From NCBI GenBank assembly GCA_025451845.1, contig JANWJS010000039.1, positions 23,461 to 87,460 of the forward strand: DNA of 64,000 bases, given 5' to 3'. Made by a program: the position numbers and the translations under genes. This document shows positions 52,758 to 62,078 of the stretch, piece after piece (within the stretch, counting starts at the first letter, position 1; every line of letters starts with the position of its first letter). Under the pieces are notes generated by a model. The model worked only from the letters and a program-made list of their open reading frames with translations. It had not been told where the DNA came from and ran no database searches. Source of the DNA: Steroidobacteraceae bacterium. Its GTDB lineage: Bacteria > Pseudomonadota > Gammaproteobacteria > Steroidobacterales > Steroidobacteraceae.

Positions 52758-54500
52758 ATGAGTGTGCGTCCCTTGATTCACCCCCTTCGGATTGCCGTTC
52801 CGGCTCTCGCTCTGGCGCTCGCCGCGGGCTGTGCCAGCGTACCCGAGAAGCCCGCGCCGCCAGCACCCGATGCCGCCGCGCTCACCATCGTGGCGGAGAT
52901 CGCCCTGCAACGAGGCAACTGCAAGACCGCTGCCGAGACTTACGCCAGGGCCGCGCAGATCGCGTCCGCGCCGGTGGCGCAGCGGGCGAGCGAAGTCGCG
53001 CTGGCCTGCGAGGATCTGCCGGCCGCGTGGGCCTGCGCGCAGCGCTGGCGCGATCTCGCGCCACAGAATCGGGAAGCTCAGGCCATGTACGCGACCGTGG
53101 CTCTGAAGCTCTATCGCATTGCCGATGCCCGCGATGGTGTGAAGGCGTTTCTCAACGCGCCACCGCCGCCCCGCAGGCGCAATCACGTGCACCGCCCATC
53201 CGGCAGCCCTAGCGCCGCCCCCGTCAGCAGCGCGGACAGCGGCCTTGCCGATCTCACCACCCTGCTGCTGCAGGAGTCCGATCCGCCGGAGGTGTTCGCG
53301 GCGTTGAACGGCGCGATCGACACGGCGGGCGCCTCTCCGGCGAGGCTGACATTGCTCGGCGAGCTGGCGCTCGAGGCCTATGACGCGAGCAGCGCGGAGC
53401 GCTATGCGCAGCGCGCCGTCCTCGAGAGCCCGAAGGACGTGCAGGCCAGCCGCCTCCTCGCGCGCGCCTTTGTGGTGTTGGGCCAGCCGGGCAAGGCCAT
53501 CGCGACTGCGCGCGACCTGATGCGCCAGAGCCCGCGGCGCGGCATGTTCGAGCTGGCGGACGTCTACCAGCAGCTCGGCAGGGTGGAGGATGCGCACCAG
53601 GAGTTCGAGCGGCTGCGCGCCGCCGATGCGCCACGCGCCGAGGTCGATCGGCACCTCGCGGTCCTGGCGTACGAATCCGGCGACCTGCAGGAGGCGCAGC
53701 AGCGCTTCGCCGACCTCGCCGAGAGCGGCGAGGCGGACGAGAGTACCCTGATGTATCTCTCCGATATCGCGGCCCGGGAGGGTGACGTCGCCGCCGCGCT
53801 CGCCGGCTACGGCAAGCTCGCGGACTCCTCGCTTGCGCTCGAGGCGCGGGAGAAGGCGGCGGCGCTCCTGTTGGCATCTCACAAGTCGGGTACGGCGCTT
53901 GGCCTGCTGCAGCAGTACGCGCGTCAGCATCCCGAGGAGGCTGTCGATCTCGCCGTCGCGGAGGCGCAGCTTCTCGGCGACAGCGGCAGCGATGATGCGG
54001 CGCTCAAACTGCTGGGCGGCGCGCTCCGGGCGCATCCGCAACACCCTGCGCTCCAATACGAGCGCGCCATCATCCTGGAGCAGGCGGGCCGCGTCGGGGA
54101 GTCCGTGCAGGCGATGCAGGGCCTCCTCGCGCAGCGCCCCGATGATCCCACGTTGTTGAACGCGCTCGGTTACACTCTGGCGGATCACGACATGCAGTTG
54201 CCGCGCGCCGAGTCGCTGATCCGCCGCGCCCTCCTGCAGATGCCGGACAATCCCGCCGTGCTCGATAGCCTCGGTTGGGTACGAGTCCGCCGCGGCGATG
54301 CTGCCGGCGCGCTGCCGCCGCTCGAGCGTGCGTATGACATCAGCCACGATGCGGAGATCGCAGCCCACTGGGGTCAGGCGCTGTGGGTGACGGGCCGGCA
54401 GGATGCGGCGCGCAAGGTGTGGGCGGAGGCCCTGGCGCGCAATCCGGACTCCACGCCACTGCAGGCGGTCATCGCCCGCTTCATTCCGAATGCGAAATGA
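52758..54500 (+). CDS. Tetratricopeptide-repeat lipoprotein
   Basis: This 580-residue lipoprotein has a signal with lipobox ALAAGC (C25) followed by an alpha-helical TPR solenoid over nearly the whole length (for example AEIALQRGNCKTAAETYARAAQ, SRLLARAFVVLGQPGKAI, LGYTLADHDMQLPRAESLIRRAL, AHWGQALWVTGRQDAARKVW). A Pro/Arg/His-rich linker lies near residues 135-155. The gene regularly precedes lolB in gammaproteobacteria, which suggests a role at the outer membrane, but its function is not known. The lolB ATG lies inside its last codons. Confidence 0.88.
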   Translation: MSVRPLIHPLRIAVPALALALAAGCASVPEKPAPPAPDAAALTIVAEIALQRGNCKTAAETYARAAQIASAPVAQRASEVALACEDLPAAWACAQRWRDLAPQNREAQAMYATVALKLYRIADARDGVKAFLNAPPPPRRRNHVHRPSGSPSAAPVSSADSGLADLTTLLLQESDPPEVFAALNGAIDTAGASPARLTLLGELALEAYDASSAERYAQRAVLESPKDVQASRLLARAFVVLGQPGKAIATARDLMRQSPRRGMFELADVYQQLGRVEDAHQEFERLRAADAPRAEVDRHLAVLAYESGDLQEAQQRFADLAESGEADESTLMYLSDIAAREGDVAAALAGYGKLADSSLALEAREKAAALLLASHKSGTALGLLQQYARQHPEEAVDLAVAEAQLLGDSGSDDAALKLLGGALRAHPQHPALQYERAIILEQAGRVGESVQAMQGLLAQRPDDPTLLNALGYTLADHDMQLPRAESLIRRALLQMPDNPAVLDSLGWVRVRRGDAAGALPPLERAYDISHDAEIAAHWGQALWVTGRQDAARKVWAEALARNPDSTPLQAVIARFIPNAK

Positions 54501-55101
54501 CACGCGATTCCTCCGGGCCGGCGTTTTGGCCGCCGGCCTTGCGCTCGTCTTCACGCTCGCCGGGTGTCAGACGGTGCCGGTCGCTCCGGCGCCATGGGTG
54601 GCGTGGAACGTGCGCCGGCCGGCGCTGCAGAATCTCGATCGATTCGGACTCAACGGGCGAGTCGCGGTGGCGGTCGGTAAGCAGGGCTTCAATGCGGGAT
54701 TACGCTGGACGCAATCCACCGCGGTGACGCACCTGGCTCTCACGGGACCGCTGGGCGCGGGCGGCGTCGAAGTGACCGCGGATGGCGCAGACCTGAGCGT
54801 CGTCACTTCGAGCGGCAAGCGTCTCGGTAACGCGGACGCGCGCGCGGTGCTCGCGGACAAACTCGGCTTCGAGCCGCCGCTCACGAGCCTGAGGTACTGG
54901 GTGCTGGGCGTGCCCGACCCCGGCGCGCCCGCCGCGGTACAGCTCGATCCCCAGCAACGGCTCACCGAGCTGGCGCAGGACGGTTGGCGGATCGATTACA
55001 GCGCTTACATGCCGGTGGGGGCGGAGTGGCTGCCCCGGCTCCTGACGCTGCGGCGGCAGGATGTGCGGGTGCGGATGGTCGTGGACGGGTGGCAGCTGTG
55101 A
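54490..55101 (+). CDS. lolB: Outer-membrane lipoprotein receptor LolB
   Basis: LolB takes lipoproteins from LolA and anchors them in the outer membrane. The 203-residue product has lipobox LAGC (C26), then FGLNGRVAVAVGKQGFNAGLRW, the protruding-loop region HLALTGPLGAGGVEV and LTSLRYWVLGVPDP. The start at 54490 overlaps the preceding stop by 11 bases, and its own TGA overlaps the ispE GTG. Confidence 0.93.
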   Translation: MRNDTRFLRAGVLAAGLALVFTLAGCQTVPVAPAPWVAWNVRRPALQNLDRFGLNGRVAVAVGKQGFNAGLRWTQSTAVTHLALTGPLGAGGVEVTADGADLSVVTSSGKRLGNADARAVLADKLGFEPPLTSLRYWVLGVPDPGAPAAVQLDPQQRLTELAQDGWRIDYSAYMPVGAEWLPRLLTLRRQDVRVRMVVDGWQL

Positions 55102-55961
55102 GCGGCAGCAAAGACCTCGAGGCGGCCCGTGAGACCCTCTGGCCCGCGCCGGCCAAGCTGAATCTCTTCCTCCATGTCACCGGGAGGCGCCCGGACGGAT
55201 ACCACGAGCTGCAGACCCTCTTTCAGCTCATCGACCTCTGCGACACGGTGGCGGTGGCCGTCCGTGACGATGGCGCGATTGAGCGCCCTGAGGGACCGAC
55301 GGACGTACCGCCGGAATCGGACTTGGTGGTTCGCGCGGCGCGGTCCTTGCAGGCGGCGACGGGCACTCGGCTCGGCGCGACACTGCGGGTACGCAAGCGC
55401 ATCCCCCTCGGCGGTGGCTTGGGGGGCGGCAGCTCCGATGCCGCGACTACGCTGCTGGCGCTCAACCGGCTGTGGGGCTGCGGGCTCGGTCTCGAGGAGC
55501 TCGCCCGGCTGGGACTGCCCCTCGGGGCGGATGTGCCTGTATTCATTAGGGGTTTTTCCGCCTGGGCGGAGGGAGTGGGTGAGCGGCTGGCGCCGCTCGA
55601 GCTCCCCGAGGGCTGGTACGTCGTGATTCATCCTGGGGTCGGGGTGAGTACCCGGGACGTGTTCCAGAGCCCTGAATTGACACGAAATTCCCCCCTCATC
55701 ACAATACGCGCCTTTTTCGAGGCTGGTGGTCGCAATGATTGCGAGCCGGTGGTGCGGGCGCGGTGCCCCGAGGTGGCGGCGGCGCTCGATTGGCTGTCGC
55801 GATATGCACCGGCAAGGCTGACGGGAACCGGCTCCTGTATCTTCGCGTCCTGCGCGACTGCCATCGAGGCGGAGCGTATCGCGGCGCGCGTACCGGACGA
55901 GTGGACGAGCTTCGTGGCGCGGGGACTTAATATCTCACCGGCGCATCGTTCCCTGATGTAG
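55098..55961 (+). CDS. ispE: 4-diphosphocytidyl-2-C-methyl-D-erythritol kinase IspE
   Basis: IspE is the ATP-dependent kinase of the MEP isoprenoid pathway. This 287-residue GHMP kinase has APAKLNLFLHVTGRRPDGYHEL (substrate motif, shown here in part), the ATP loop PLGGGLGGGSSDAATT and the C-terminal LTGTGSCIFA. The start is a GTG at 55098 overlapping the lolB stop (GTGA). The following tRNA-Gln and prs are the usual neighbours. Confidence 0.96.
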   Translation: MSGSKDLEAARETLWPAPAKLNLFLHVTGRRPDGYHELQTLFQLIDLCDTVAVAVRDDGAIERPEGPTDVPPESDLVVRAARSLQAATGTRLGATLRVRKRIPLGGGLGGGSSDAATTLLALNRLWGCGLGLEELARLGLPLGADVPVFIRGFSAWAEGVGERLAPLELPEGWYVVIHPGVGVSTRDVFQSPELTRNSPLITIRAFFEAGGRNDCEPVVRARCPEVAAALDWLSRYAPARLTGTGSCIFASCATAIEAERIAARVPDEWTSFVARGLNISPAHRSLM

Positions 55962-55968
55962 TTGTTGC

Positions 55969-56043
55969 TGGGGTGTCGCCAAGTGGTAAGGCAGCGGGTT
56001 TTGATCCCGCCATTCGGAGGTTCGAATCCTTCCACCCCAGCCA
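55969..56043 (+). tRNA. tRNA-Gln (anticodon TTG)
   Basis: This 75-base cloverleaf has acceptor TGGGGTG paired with CACCCCA, the D-arm, an anticodon stem GCGGG/CCCGC with loop TTTTGAT (anticodon TTG at 56001-56003) and the T-arm with TTCGAAT. The 3' CCA is encoded. It lies seven bases after ispE and 31 before prs, so it may be processed from a shared transcript. Confidence 0.97.
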
Positions 56044-56074
56044 TTCAATGTGAGGCGGTTGGCCCGACGATCCT

Positions 56075-57031
56075 ATGACGACGAGCGACACGCTGGCGCT
56101 ATTTGCCGGTAATGCCAACCCGGTGTTGGCGACAGACATTGCGCGGCACCTGCAGACGCCGCTCGGGCGGGCGTATGTCGGCCGCTTCAGCGACGGTGAG
56201 GTGAATATCGAGCTGATGGAGAACGTGCGCGGCCGCGACGTTTTCATCGTGCAGCCGACTTGTCCTCCCGCCAACGACACGCTGATGGAGCTGCTCGTCA
56301 TGGTGGACGCATGCCGCCGCGCCTCGGCGGCCCAAATCACCGCGGTCGTACCGTACTTCGGCTACTCGCGCCAGGATCGCCGCCCCCGCGCAACGCGCTC
56401 GGCCATCACGGCGAAGCTGGTGGCCAACATGATCTCGAGCGCCGGCGTGAACCGGCTGCTGACGATCGACCTGCACGCGGACCAGGTGCAGGGATTCTTC
56501 GACATCCCAGTCGACAACGTCTATGCGTCCCCGGCGCTGCTCGGGGACGCGTGGAAGCAGGCGTATCGCAATGTGGTGGTGGTCTCCCCGGACGTGGGCG
56601 GCGTGGTGCGGGCGCGGGCCTTCGCCAAGCGCCTCGACGATGCGGAGCTCGCCATCATCGACAAGCGCCGGCCGCGGCCGAACGAGTCGAAGGTGATGAA
56701 TATCATCGGCGACATCAAGGACAAGACCTGCGTGCTGGTCGACGACATGATCGACACGGCCGGCACGCTCTGCCATGCCGCGCAGGCATTGAAGGATGAC
56801 GGCGCCGCCAAGGTGGTCGCTTACATCACGCACGCCGTGCTCTCGGGTGAGGCGGTGGAGCGGATCTCGCGTTCGGTGCTCGATGAGCTGGTGGTGACCG
56901 ACACCATCCCGCTCTCGCCCGCGGCGCGCGGCTGCAGCCGCATCCGCCAGCTCTCCGTGGCGGCGCTGCTCGCGGAGACGATCCGCCGCATCCGCGACGA
57001 AGAATCAGTGAGCTCGCTATACGTGGATTGA
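56075..57031 (+). CDS. prs: Ribose-phosphate pyrophosphokinase (PRPP synthetase)
   Basis: The enzyme makes PRPP from ribose-5-phosphate and ATP for nucleotide, His and Trp synthesis. The 318-residue class I protein has [29 protein letters not shown], the metal-binding [17 protein letters not shown], the flexible-loop KRRP and the PRPP motif [13 protein letters not shown]. The length is close to that of E. coli Prs (315). Confidence 0.97.
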   Translation: MTTSDTLALFAGNANPVLATDIARHLQTPLGRAYVGRFSDGEVNIELMENVRGRDVFIVQPTCPPANDTLMELLVMVDACRRASAAQITAVVPYFGYSRQDRRPRATRSAITAKLVANMISSAGVNRLLTIDLHADQVQGFFDIPVDNVYASPALLGDAWKQAYRNVVVVSPDVGGVVRARAFAKRLDDAELAIIDKRRPRPNESKVMNIIGDIKDKTCVLVDDMIDTAGTLCHAAQALKDDGAAKVVAYITHAVLSGEAVERISRSVLDELVVTDTIPLSPAARGCSRIRQLSVAALLAETIRRIRDEESVSSLYVD

Positions 57032-57115
57032 CGCTGAAAGAATCCACCATGTCAAAGCAAGTCATCGAGCGCGCGCAGGCCGTCCTGCAGCCGCGGGACA
57101 GAAGTAGTAGGTTGG

Positions 57116-57152
57116 CTGGCCGCTGAAAGCGCCTTGGGCGACTTTCAGCCAG
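57116..57152 (+). promoter_or_regulatory. Hairpin in the rplY leader
   Basis: CTGAAAG (57123-57129) pairs with CTTTCAG (57142-57148), extended inside by CGC/GCG and outside by CTGG/CCAG. It lies 66 bp before the rplY ATG. Leader structures that mimic 5S rRNA autoregulate L25 in E. coli; whether this one does so is inference. Confidence 0.35.
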
Positions 57153-57217
57153 TCAACAAAGTGTGCCGGCCTTGGTCGCGAGCGCCGGCGCGTGTTTGTC
57201 AACATTTGGAGAACATC

Positions 57218-57970
57218 ATGCGTATTTCATTCACCTTCGGCGCGGACCCGCGCGGAGCGCAAGGCAAAGGTGCGAGCCGCCGCCTGCGTCGCTCCGGCAA
57301 GGTGCCGGCCATTCTCTACGGCGGCCACAAGGAGGCGCAGGCGCTCGTGTTGGATCAGCAGAACCTGCTCACCATGATCGGTGACGAGCGCTTCTACTCC
57401 TCGATCGTGCAGATCAAGGTCGACGGTGTCCCGCAGGAGGCGATCGTCAAGGACGTGCAGATGCATCCGGCGAGGAACGTGGTCGTGCACGTCGACCTGC
57501 AGCGGGTCATCGAGAACGAGGCGATTCGCCTGCATCTGCCGATTCACTTCAAGGGCGAGAGCATCAGCCCCGGCGTGAAGACCGAGGGGGGCATCGTGTC
57601 GCACATGCGCACCGACGTCGAGGTGAGCTGCCTGCCGAAGGACCTGCCGGAGTTCCTCGAGCTCGATCTCTCGCAGATGAGCCTGAACGACACCAAGTTC
57701 CTCGCCGACGTTCCGCTGCCGCCCGGGGTCACGATTCCGGAGCTGTCGCACCGCAATGCGCCGGTCGTCTCCATCCATGCCCCGCGTGCCGCGGAGCCCG
57801 AGCCGGTGGCTGCCGAAGCGGCTGCCGCGACGCCTGCCGAAGGCGCAGCGCCCACAGCCGCTCCCGGTGCGGCACCTGCCGCCGGCGCGGCGCCGGCTGG
57901 AGGCGAGGCCAAGAAGGGCGAGGAGAAGAAGGAAGCCGCTCCGGCCAAGAAGGAGGGTGGCAAGAAATAA
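57218..57970 (+). CDS. rplY: Large ribosomal subunit protein bL25 (long Ctc form)
   Basis: bL25 binds 5S rRNA. The 250-residue protein is the long form: an L25 domain (about 1-95; GKGASRRLRRSGKVPAILYGG), a TL5-like C-terminal domain (about 100-190; PIHFKGESISPGV, VSCLPKDLPEFLELDLS) and a low-complexity Ala/Pro/Lys tail (190-250). GGAG precedes the ATG at 57218. The prs-rplY-pth-ychF order is conserved in gammaproteobacteria. Confidence 0.96.
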   Translation: MRISFTFGADPRGAQGKGASRRLRRSGKVPAILYGGHKEAQALVLDQQNLLTMIGDERFYSSIVQIKVDGVPQEAIVKDVQMHPARNVVVHVDLQRVIENEAIRLHLPIHFKGESISPGVKTEGGIVSHMRTDVEVSCLPKDLPEFLELDLSQMSLNDTKFLADVPLPPGVTIPELSHRNAPVVSIHAPRAAEPEPVAAEAAAATPAEGAAPTAAPGAAPAAGAAPAGGEAKKGEEKKEAAPAKKEGGKK

Positions 57971-57979
57971 CGGCGGCGC

Positions 57980-58573
57980 ATGGCGGGCTTGCCGCTCACG
58001 CTCATCGTGGGGCTCGGGAATCCGGGCCCCACGTACGCGCGCACCCGGCACAATGCCGGCTTCGAGCTCGTGGACGAGCTCGCACGACGCAGCGGTGCGA
58101 GCCTGCGCCACGAAGGGCGGCATCAGGGCGAGCTGGCTCGCGCCAGCGTGGGCGGCACGGATGTATGGCTCTTGAAGCCCATGACCTACATGAACCTGAG
58201 CGGCCAGGCCGTCAGGAGCGTCGCCGGCTTCTATCGCATTCCCCCACAGTCGATCCTCGTGGCACACGATGAGCTCGATTTTCCGCCCGGAGTGGTGCGC
58301 CTGAAGGAAGGCGGCGGCGCCGGGGGCCACAACGGGCTGCGCGACACCATCGCGCAACTCGGTGATGATTTCTGGCGGCTGCGGATCGGCATCGGTCATC
58401 CCGGCGATCGCGACGCTGTATTGGATTATGTTCTGGGGCGTCCGCCGGCGGCGGAGGCTGCGCTCATTCACGAGGCGGTGCTCGCGGCCGCTGATGCCGT
58501 CCCACTGATGTTGACCGATGGTGCGCAGAAGGCGATGAATCGATTGCACGTCAGAGCCGCCGCAGGTCCTTGA
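57980..58573 (+). CDS. pth: Peptidyl-tRNA hydrolase Pth
   Basis: Pth recycles peptidyl-tRNA dropped from ribosomes. The 197-residue enzyme has IVGLGNPGPTYARTRHNAGF (catalytic His24), KPMTYMNLSGQAV, the Asp-containing HDELDFPPGVVRLK and GGGAGGHNGLRD. It starts nine bases after rplY. Confidence 0.97.
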   Translation: MAGLPLTLIVGLGNPGPTYARTRHNAGFELVDELARRSGASLRHEGRHQGELARASVGGTDVWLLKPMTYMNLSGQAVRSVAGFYRIPPQSILVAHDELDFPPGVVRLKEGGGAGGHNGLRDTIAQLGDDFWRLRIGIGHPGDRDAVLDYVLGRPPAAEAALIHEAVLAAADAVPLMLTDGAQKAMNRLHVRAAAGP

Positions 58574-58646
58574 TCAAGCGCTGCCTGCGCCGGCGGGGCA
58601 CAATCCCTGTGCCTGCCTACGCGGGTAACTAGCTGGAGTTATTTGT

Positions 58647-59738
58647 ATGTCCATCCGCTGCGGCATCGTCGGATTGCCGAACGTCGGCAAGTCGACGCTG
58701 TTCAATGCCCTGACGCGGGCACAGATTGCCGCCGAGAACTATCCCTTCTGCACGATCGACCCCAACGTCGGCGTAGTTCCCGTGCCGGATCCGCGCCTGC
58801 AGCAGCTAGCCGACATCGTGCATCCGGAGAAGGTCATCCCCGCCGCCGTGGAGCTCGTCGATATCGCGGGCCTGGTCGCGGGCGCCTCCGAGGGCGCCGG
58901 CCTCGGCAACCAGTTTCTCTCGCACATCCGCGAGGTTGACGCCATCGCTCACGTGGTGCGCGCCTTCGACGGCGGCGATGTCATTCACGTGGCGGGCAAG
59001 GTCGATCCGCTCGCCGATATCGAGACGATCGACACCGAGCTCGCGCTGGCGGACCTCGGCAGCGTGGACAAGGCCCTCGACCGGGCCGCCAAGGCATCGA
59101 AGGCGGGCGACAAGGAGGCGCTGCGCCGGCGCGCATTGTTCGAGCGGGTGAAGGCGCAGCTCGATCAGGTTCGGCCGGTGCGGGCGCTCGGGCTGACGGA
59201 GGAAGAGGAGCGGGATATCAGGGATCTGCATCTCCTGACCGCCAAACCCGTGATGTATGTGGCCAATGTGGCCGAGAACGGCTTCGAGGGCAATCCGCAC
59301 CTCGCTGCCATCGAGGCACGTGCCGCCAGGGAGGGAGCGGCCGTGGTGCCGGTCTGCGCCGCCATCGAAGCGGAGATCGCGCAGCTCGAGGAGGGCGATC
59401 GCGCGCAGTTCCTGGCCGAGCTCAAGCTCTCCGAGCCGGGACTCGATCGCCTGATCCGGGCTGCCTACCGTCTGTTGGGATTGCAGACTTTCTTCACCGC
59501 GGGCCCGAAGGAAGTGCGCGCGTGGACGGTGCGGGTGGGCGCGACCGCCCCGCAGGCAGCGGGAGTGATCCACACCGACTTCGAGCGCGGCTTCATCCGC
59601 GCCGAAGTGATCGCGTTCGCGGATTATGTCGGGTTGCGAGGGGAGGCCGGAGCCCGCGAGGCGGGAAAGCTGCGGTTGGAAGGAAAGGAGTACGTGATGC
59701 GGGAAGCAGACGTGGTGCACTTTCGCTTCAACGTTTGA
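58647..59738 (+). CDS. ychF: Redox-regulated ATPase / ribosome-associated GTPase-like protein YchF
   Basis: YchF (OLA1 family) is a TRAFAC ATPase that interacts with the ribosome. The 363-residue protein has P-loop GLPNVGKST (residues 8-16), switch motif [20 protein letters not shown], and NVAE in the G4 position instead of NKxD, which accounts for ATP preference. A coiled-coil insert (about 130-190) and a C-terminal TGS domain ([19 protein letters not shown]) follow. The pth-ychF order is standard. Confidence 0.97.
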   Translation: MSIRCGIVGLPNVGKSTLFNALTRAQIAAENYPFCTIDPNVGVVPVPDPRLQQLADIVHPEKVIPAAVELVDIAGLVAGASEGAGLGNQFLSHIREVDAIAHVVRAFDGGDVIHVAGKVDPLADIETIDTELALADLGSVDKALDRAAKASKAGDKEALRRRALFERVKAQLDQVRPVRALGLTEEEERDIRDLHLLTAKPVMYVANVAENGFEGNPHLAAIEARAAREGAAVVPVCAAIEAEIAQLEEGDRAQFLAELKLSEPGLDRLIRAAYRLLGLQTFFTAGPKEVRAWTVRVGATAPQAAGVIHTDFERGFIRAEVIAFADYVGLRGEAGAREAGKLRLEGKEYVMREADVVHFRFNV

Positions 59739-59840
59739 GAAACGGATCACGACACGGACGTCGCATTCTGTTGCATGCGAGCGTGACAGCGCCGCCCAGC
59801 CTACGTATGGTGCAATCTCGTCCGGTGAGGGTACGAGGAA

Positions 59841-62078
59841 ATGGAACAGGCATTACGCCTCTTGATCCTGGAAGACGCCGCCGCCGAAGCCGAGCTTGCC
59901 GTCAGAGCGCTTGAGACGGCCGGCCTCGACTGTTCCTGGCAACGCGTCGAGAGCGAGACGGAATTCCGCGCGGGGCTGCGCGACCTGCGGCCGGATGTCG
60001 TTTTGTCCGATTTCTCGCTGCCGCAATTCGACGGGATGTCAGCCCTGGCCATTGCTGCGGCGGAGGCTCCCGATACCCCGTTCATCTTCGTCTCCGGCAC
60101 CCTCGGCGAGGAACGCGCCATCGATGCGCTGAAGCACGGCGCGGTCGACTATGTGCTGAAGACCAACCTCGCGCGGCTCGTGCCTGCAGTGAAGCGCGCG
60201 CTGGCGGAAGCGGCATTGCGCCGTGCTCAGCATCAGGCGGAGGAGCGCGTCGCGCGCCTCACTCGTGTTCGGCAGATGCTCTCCGGGATCAATACGGCGG
60301 TGGTGCGGGTACGCGATCGCACCAAGCTGCTCGAAGAGGCATGTCGGATCGCGCATGCGGTGGGCAGCTACGTTTGCGCGTTCGTGGTGTTGATCGATCC
60401 GCGGACCCGAATTGCCCGCTGCGCCGCCTGGGCGGGCGCCGGTCACGACACTCGAGGCGAGCTCAGCTTCAGAGTGGACGACAGCGGCAGGAGCGAGGCG
60501 GGAGAGAGCATCACCGGCCGGGCGCTGCGCACCGGCGAGGTGGCTCTGTGCGACGACGTCGCGCAGGTAGCCGGTCCCTGGCGTTTCGCGGACACACTCG
60601 ATGCGCTCGCCATCCGCTCCATCGCCTCGATTCCGCTCCTCGTTGACGACACGCCGGTCGGGACGTTCACGGTCGGAAGCGGTGAGTCGGGCATGTTCGG
60701 CGAGGATGAAGTGCGCATGCTGCAGGAAGTCGTCGCCAACCTCGCCTTCGCGCTGCAGTACCTCTACAAAGAAGACACGGTCAAGTTCCTCTCCTATTTC
60801 GATCCGCTGACCGGTCTCGCCAAGCGCTCCCTCTTCTGCGAGCGGCTGGCGCGCTCTCTGGGGCGCCACGCCGGCGTGAAGCATGAGGTCGTGGTGGTCG
60901 CCTTCGATGTGGAGCGCCTCGGGGCGATCAATGACTCCCTGGGCCGGCATGTCGGGGACCGGGTGGTGCAGTTCATGGCTGATGCCCTGCGGTGCAACTT
61001 CGGTGTCAGCGAATGGCTGGCGCATCTCGATGGCGGCAGCTTCGCCGCCGTAGTGTTTGATTGCGAGTCCTACGAAGAAGCGGTGCGGCTGATCCACGAT
61101 CGCATCACGGCGGCCTTCAGCAAGCCGCTCGCGCTCGCGGGACACGAGATTCCGATTGCCGTCAGGGCGGGGCTCGCGCGCTTTCCGGAGAACGGCGCCG
61201 ATGCGGAAGCACTGCTGCAGAACGCGGAGGCGGCGCTACACAAGGCACGCAACTCGGGCGAGCGATTTCTGCGCTACCGCCGGGAGCTGAGCGCCGAGGT
61301 CGCGGATCGTCTCGCGCTCGAGCGGCGGTTGCGCACGGCCCTCGATGGCAATCAGTTCAGTTTGCACTATCAGCCGAAGGTCAGCATCGCGACCGGCGAG
61401 CTGGTCGGCGCCGAGGGTCTGTTGCGCTGGAACGACCCGCAGCGTGGCATCGTCGGCCCGGCGGTGTTCCTGCCGGTGCTCGAGTCTACGGGGCTCATCG
61501 TCGATGTCGGGGAGTGGGTCATCCAACAGGCGGCCTACGACCTGGCGCGCTGGCACCGACAGGGGCTCAAGCCCATCCGCCTGGCCGTCAACGTCTCACC
61601 CTTGCAGCTGCGCGACCCCCAATTCAGCGCGCGGTTCTTCGCGGCGGCCGGGCGCGGCGTCGGAATCGACATCGAGATCACCGAGGGCGCGCTCCTCGAC
61701 GACCCCTTATTCCTTGGCCGCACGCTGCAGGTGCTGCGCGACGAAGGTGTCCGCGTCGCGATCGATGATTTCGGGACAGGCTACTCATCCCTGAGCCGCT
61801 TGGCGAACTTGCCGGTCGACACGCTGAAGATCGACCGCTCGTTCGTCTGCCGGCTTGCTGGCGACAAGACCGCGCAGGCCGTGGTCGGCACCATCGTCTC
61901 GCTGGCGCGCGCGTTCGGCCTCAGCACCGTCGCGGAGGGCGTCGAGCGCGAAGAAGAGTTGGCGTTGCTCAAGGAGCTGCAGTGCGAGCAGTCCCAGGGC
62001 TATCTACACAGCCCGCCGTTGCCGGTGGACGCTTTCGAGGACCTGCTTGCGCGCGCCCTCGAGGTCGAGGCTCGCTAG
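59841..62078 (+). CDS. REC-GAF-GGDEF-EAL cyclic-di-GMP signalling protein
   Basis: The 745-residue protein has a receiver domain (1-125; phospho-Asp D57 in VVLSDFSLP, VSGT, VLKTN), a GAF domain (about 150-300), GGDEF (about 305-470) and EAL (about 490-740). The GGDEF signature is degenerate (DGGSF), so diguanylate cyclase activity is unlikely. The EAL domain keeps most catalytic residues: EGLLRW in place of EALLRW, NVSPLQL, IEITEGAL, DDFGTGYSSL, LKIDRSFV and TVAEGVE. It probably degrades c-di-GMP under control of phosphorylation and a GAF ligand. No kinase adjoins. Its TAG overlaps the facing GntR gene's TAG (CTAG). Confidence 0.92.
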   Translation: MEQALRLLILEDAAAEAELAVRALETAGLDCSWQRVESETEFRAGLRDLRPDVVLSDFSLPQFDGMSALAIAAAEAPDTPFIFVSGTLGEERAIDALKHGAVDYVLKTNLARLVPAVKRALAEAALRRAQHQAEERVARLTRVRQMLSGINTAVVRVRDRTKLLEEACRIAHAVGSYVCAFVVLIDPRTRIARCAAWAGAGHDTRGELSFRVDDSGRSEAGESITGRALRTGEVALCDDVAQVAGPWRFADTLDALAIRSIASIPLLVDDTPVGTFTVGSGESGMFGEDEVRMLQEVVANLAFALQYLYKEDTVKFLSYFDPLTGLAKRSLFCERLARSLGRHAGVKHEVVVVAFDVERLGAINDSLGRHVGDRVVQFMADALRCNFGVSEWLAHLDGGSFAAVVFDCESYEEAVRLIHDRITAAFSKPLALAGHEIPIAVRAGLARFPENGADAEALLQNAEAALHKARNSGERFLRYRRELSAEVADRLALERRLRTALDGNQFSLHYQPKVSIATGELVGAEGLLRWNDPQRGIVGPAVFLPVLESTGLIVDVGEWVIQQAAYDLARWHRQGLKPIRLAVNVSPLQLRDPQFSARFFAAAGRGVGIDIEITEGALLDDPLFLGRTLQVLRDEGVRVAIDDFGTGYSSLSRLANLPVDTLKIDRSFVCRLAGDKTAQAVVGTIVSLARAFGLSTVAEGVEREEELALLKELQCEQSQGYLHSPPLPVDAFEDLLARALEVEAR

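Noticed and set aside
52653..54554. 633-codon minus-strand frame
   Set aside because: It is antisense to the TPR lipoprotein, which has a signal peptide, repeats and conserved context.
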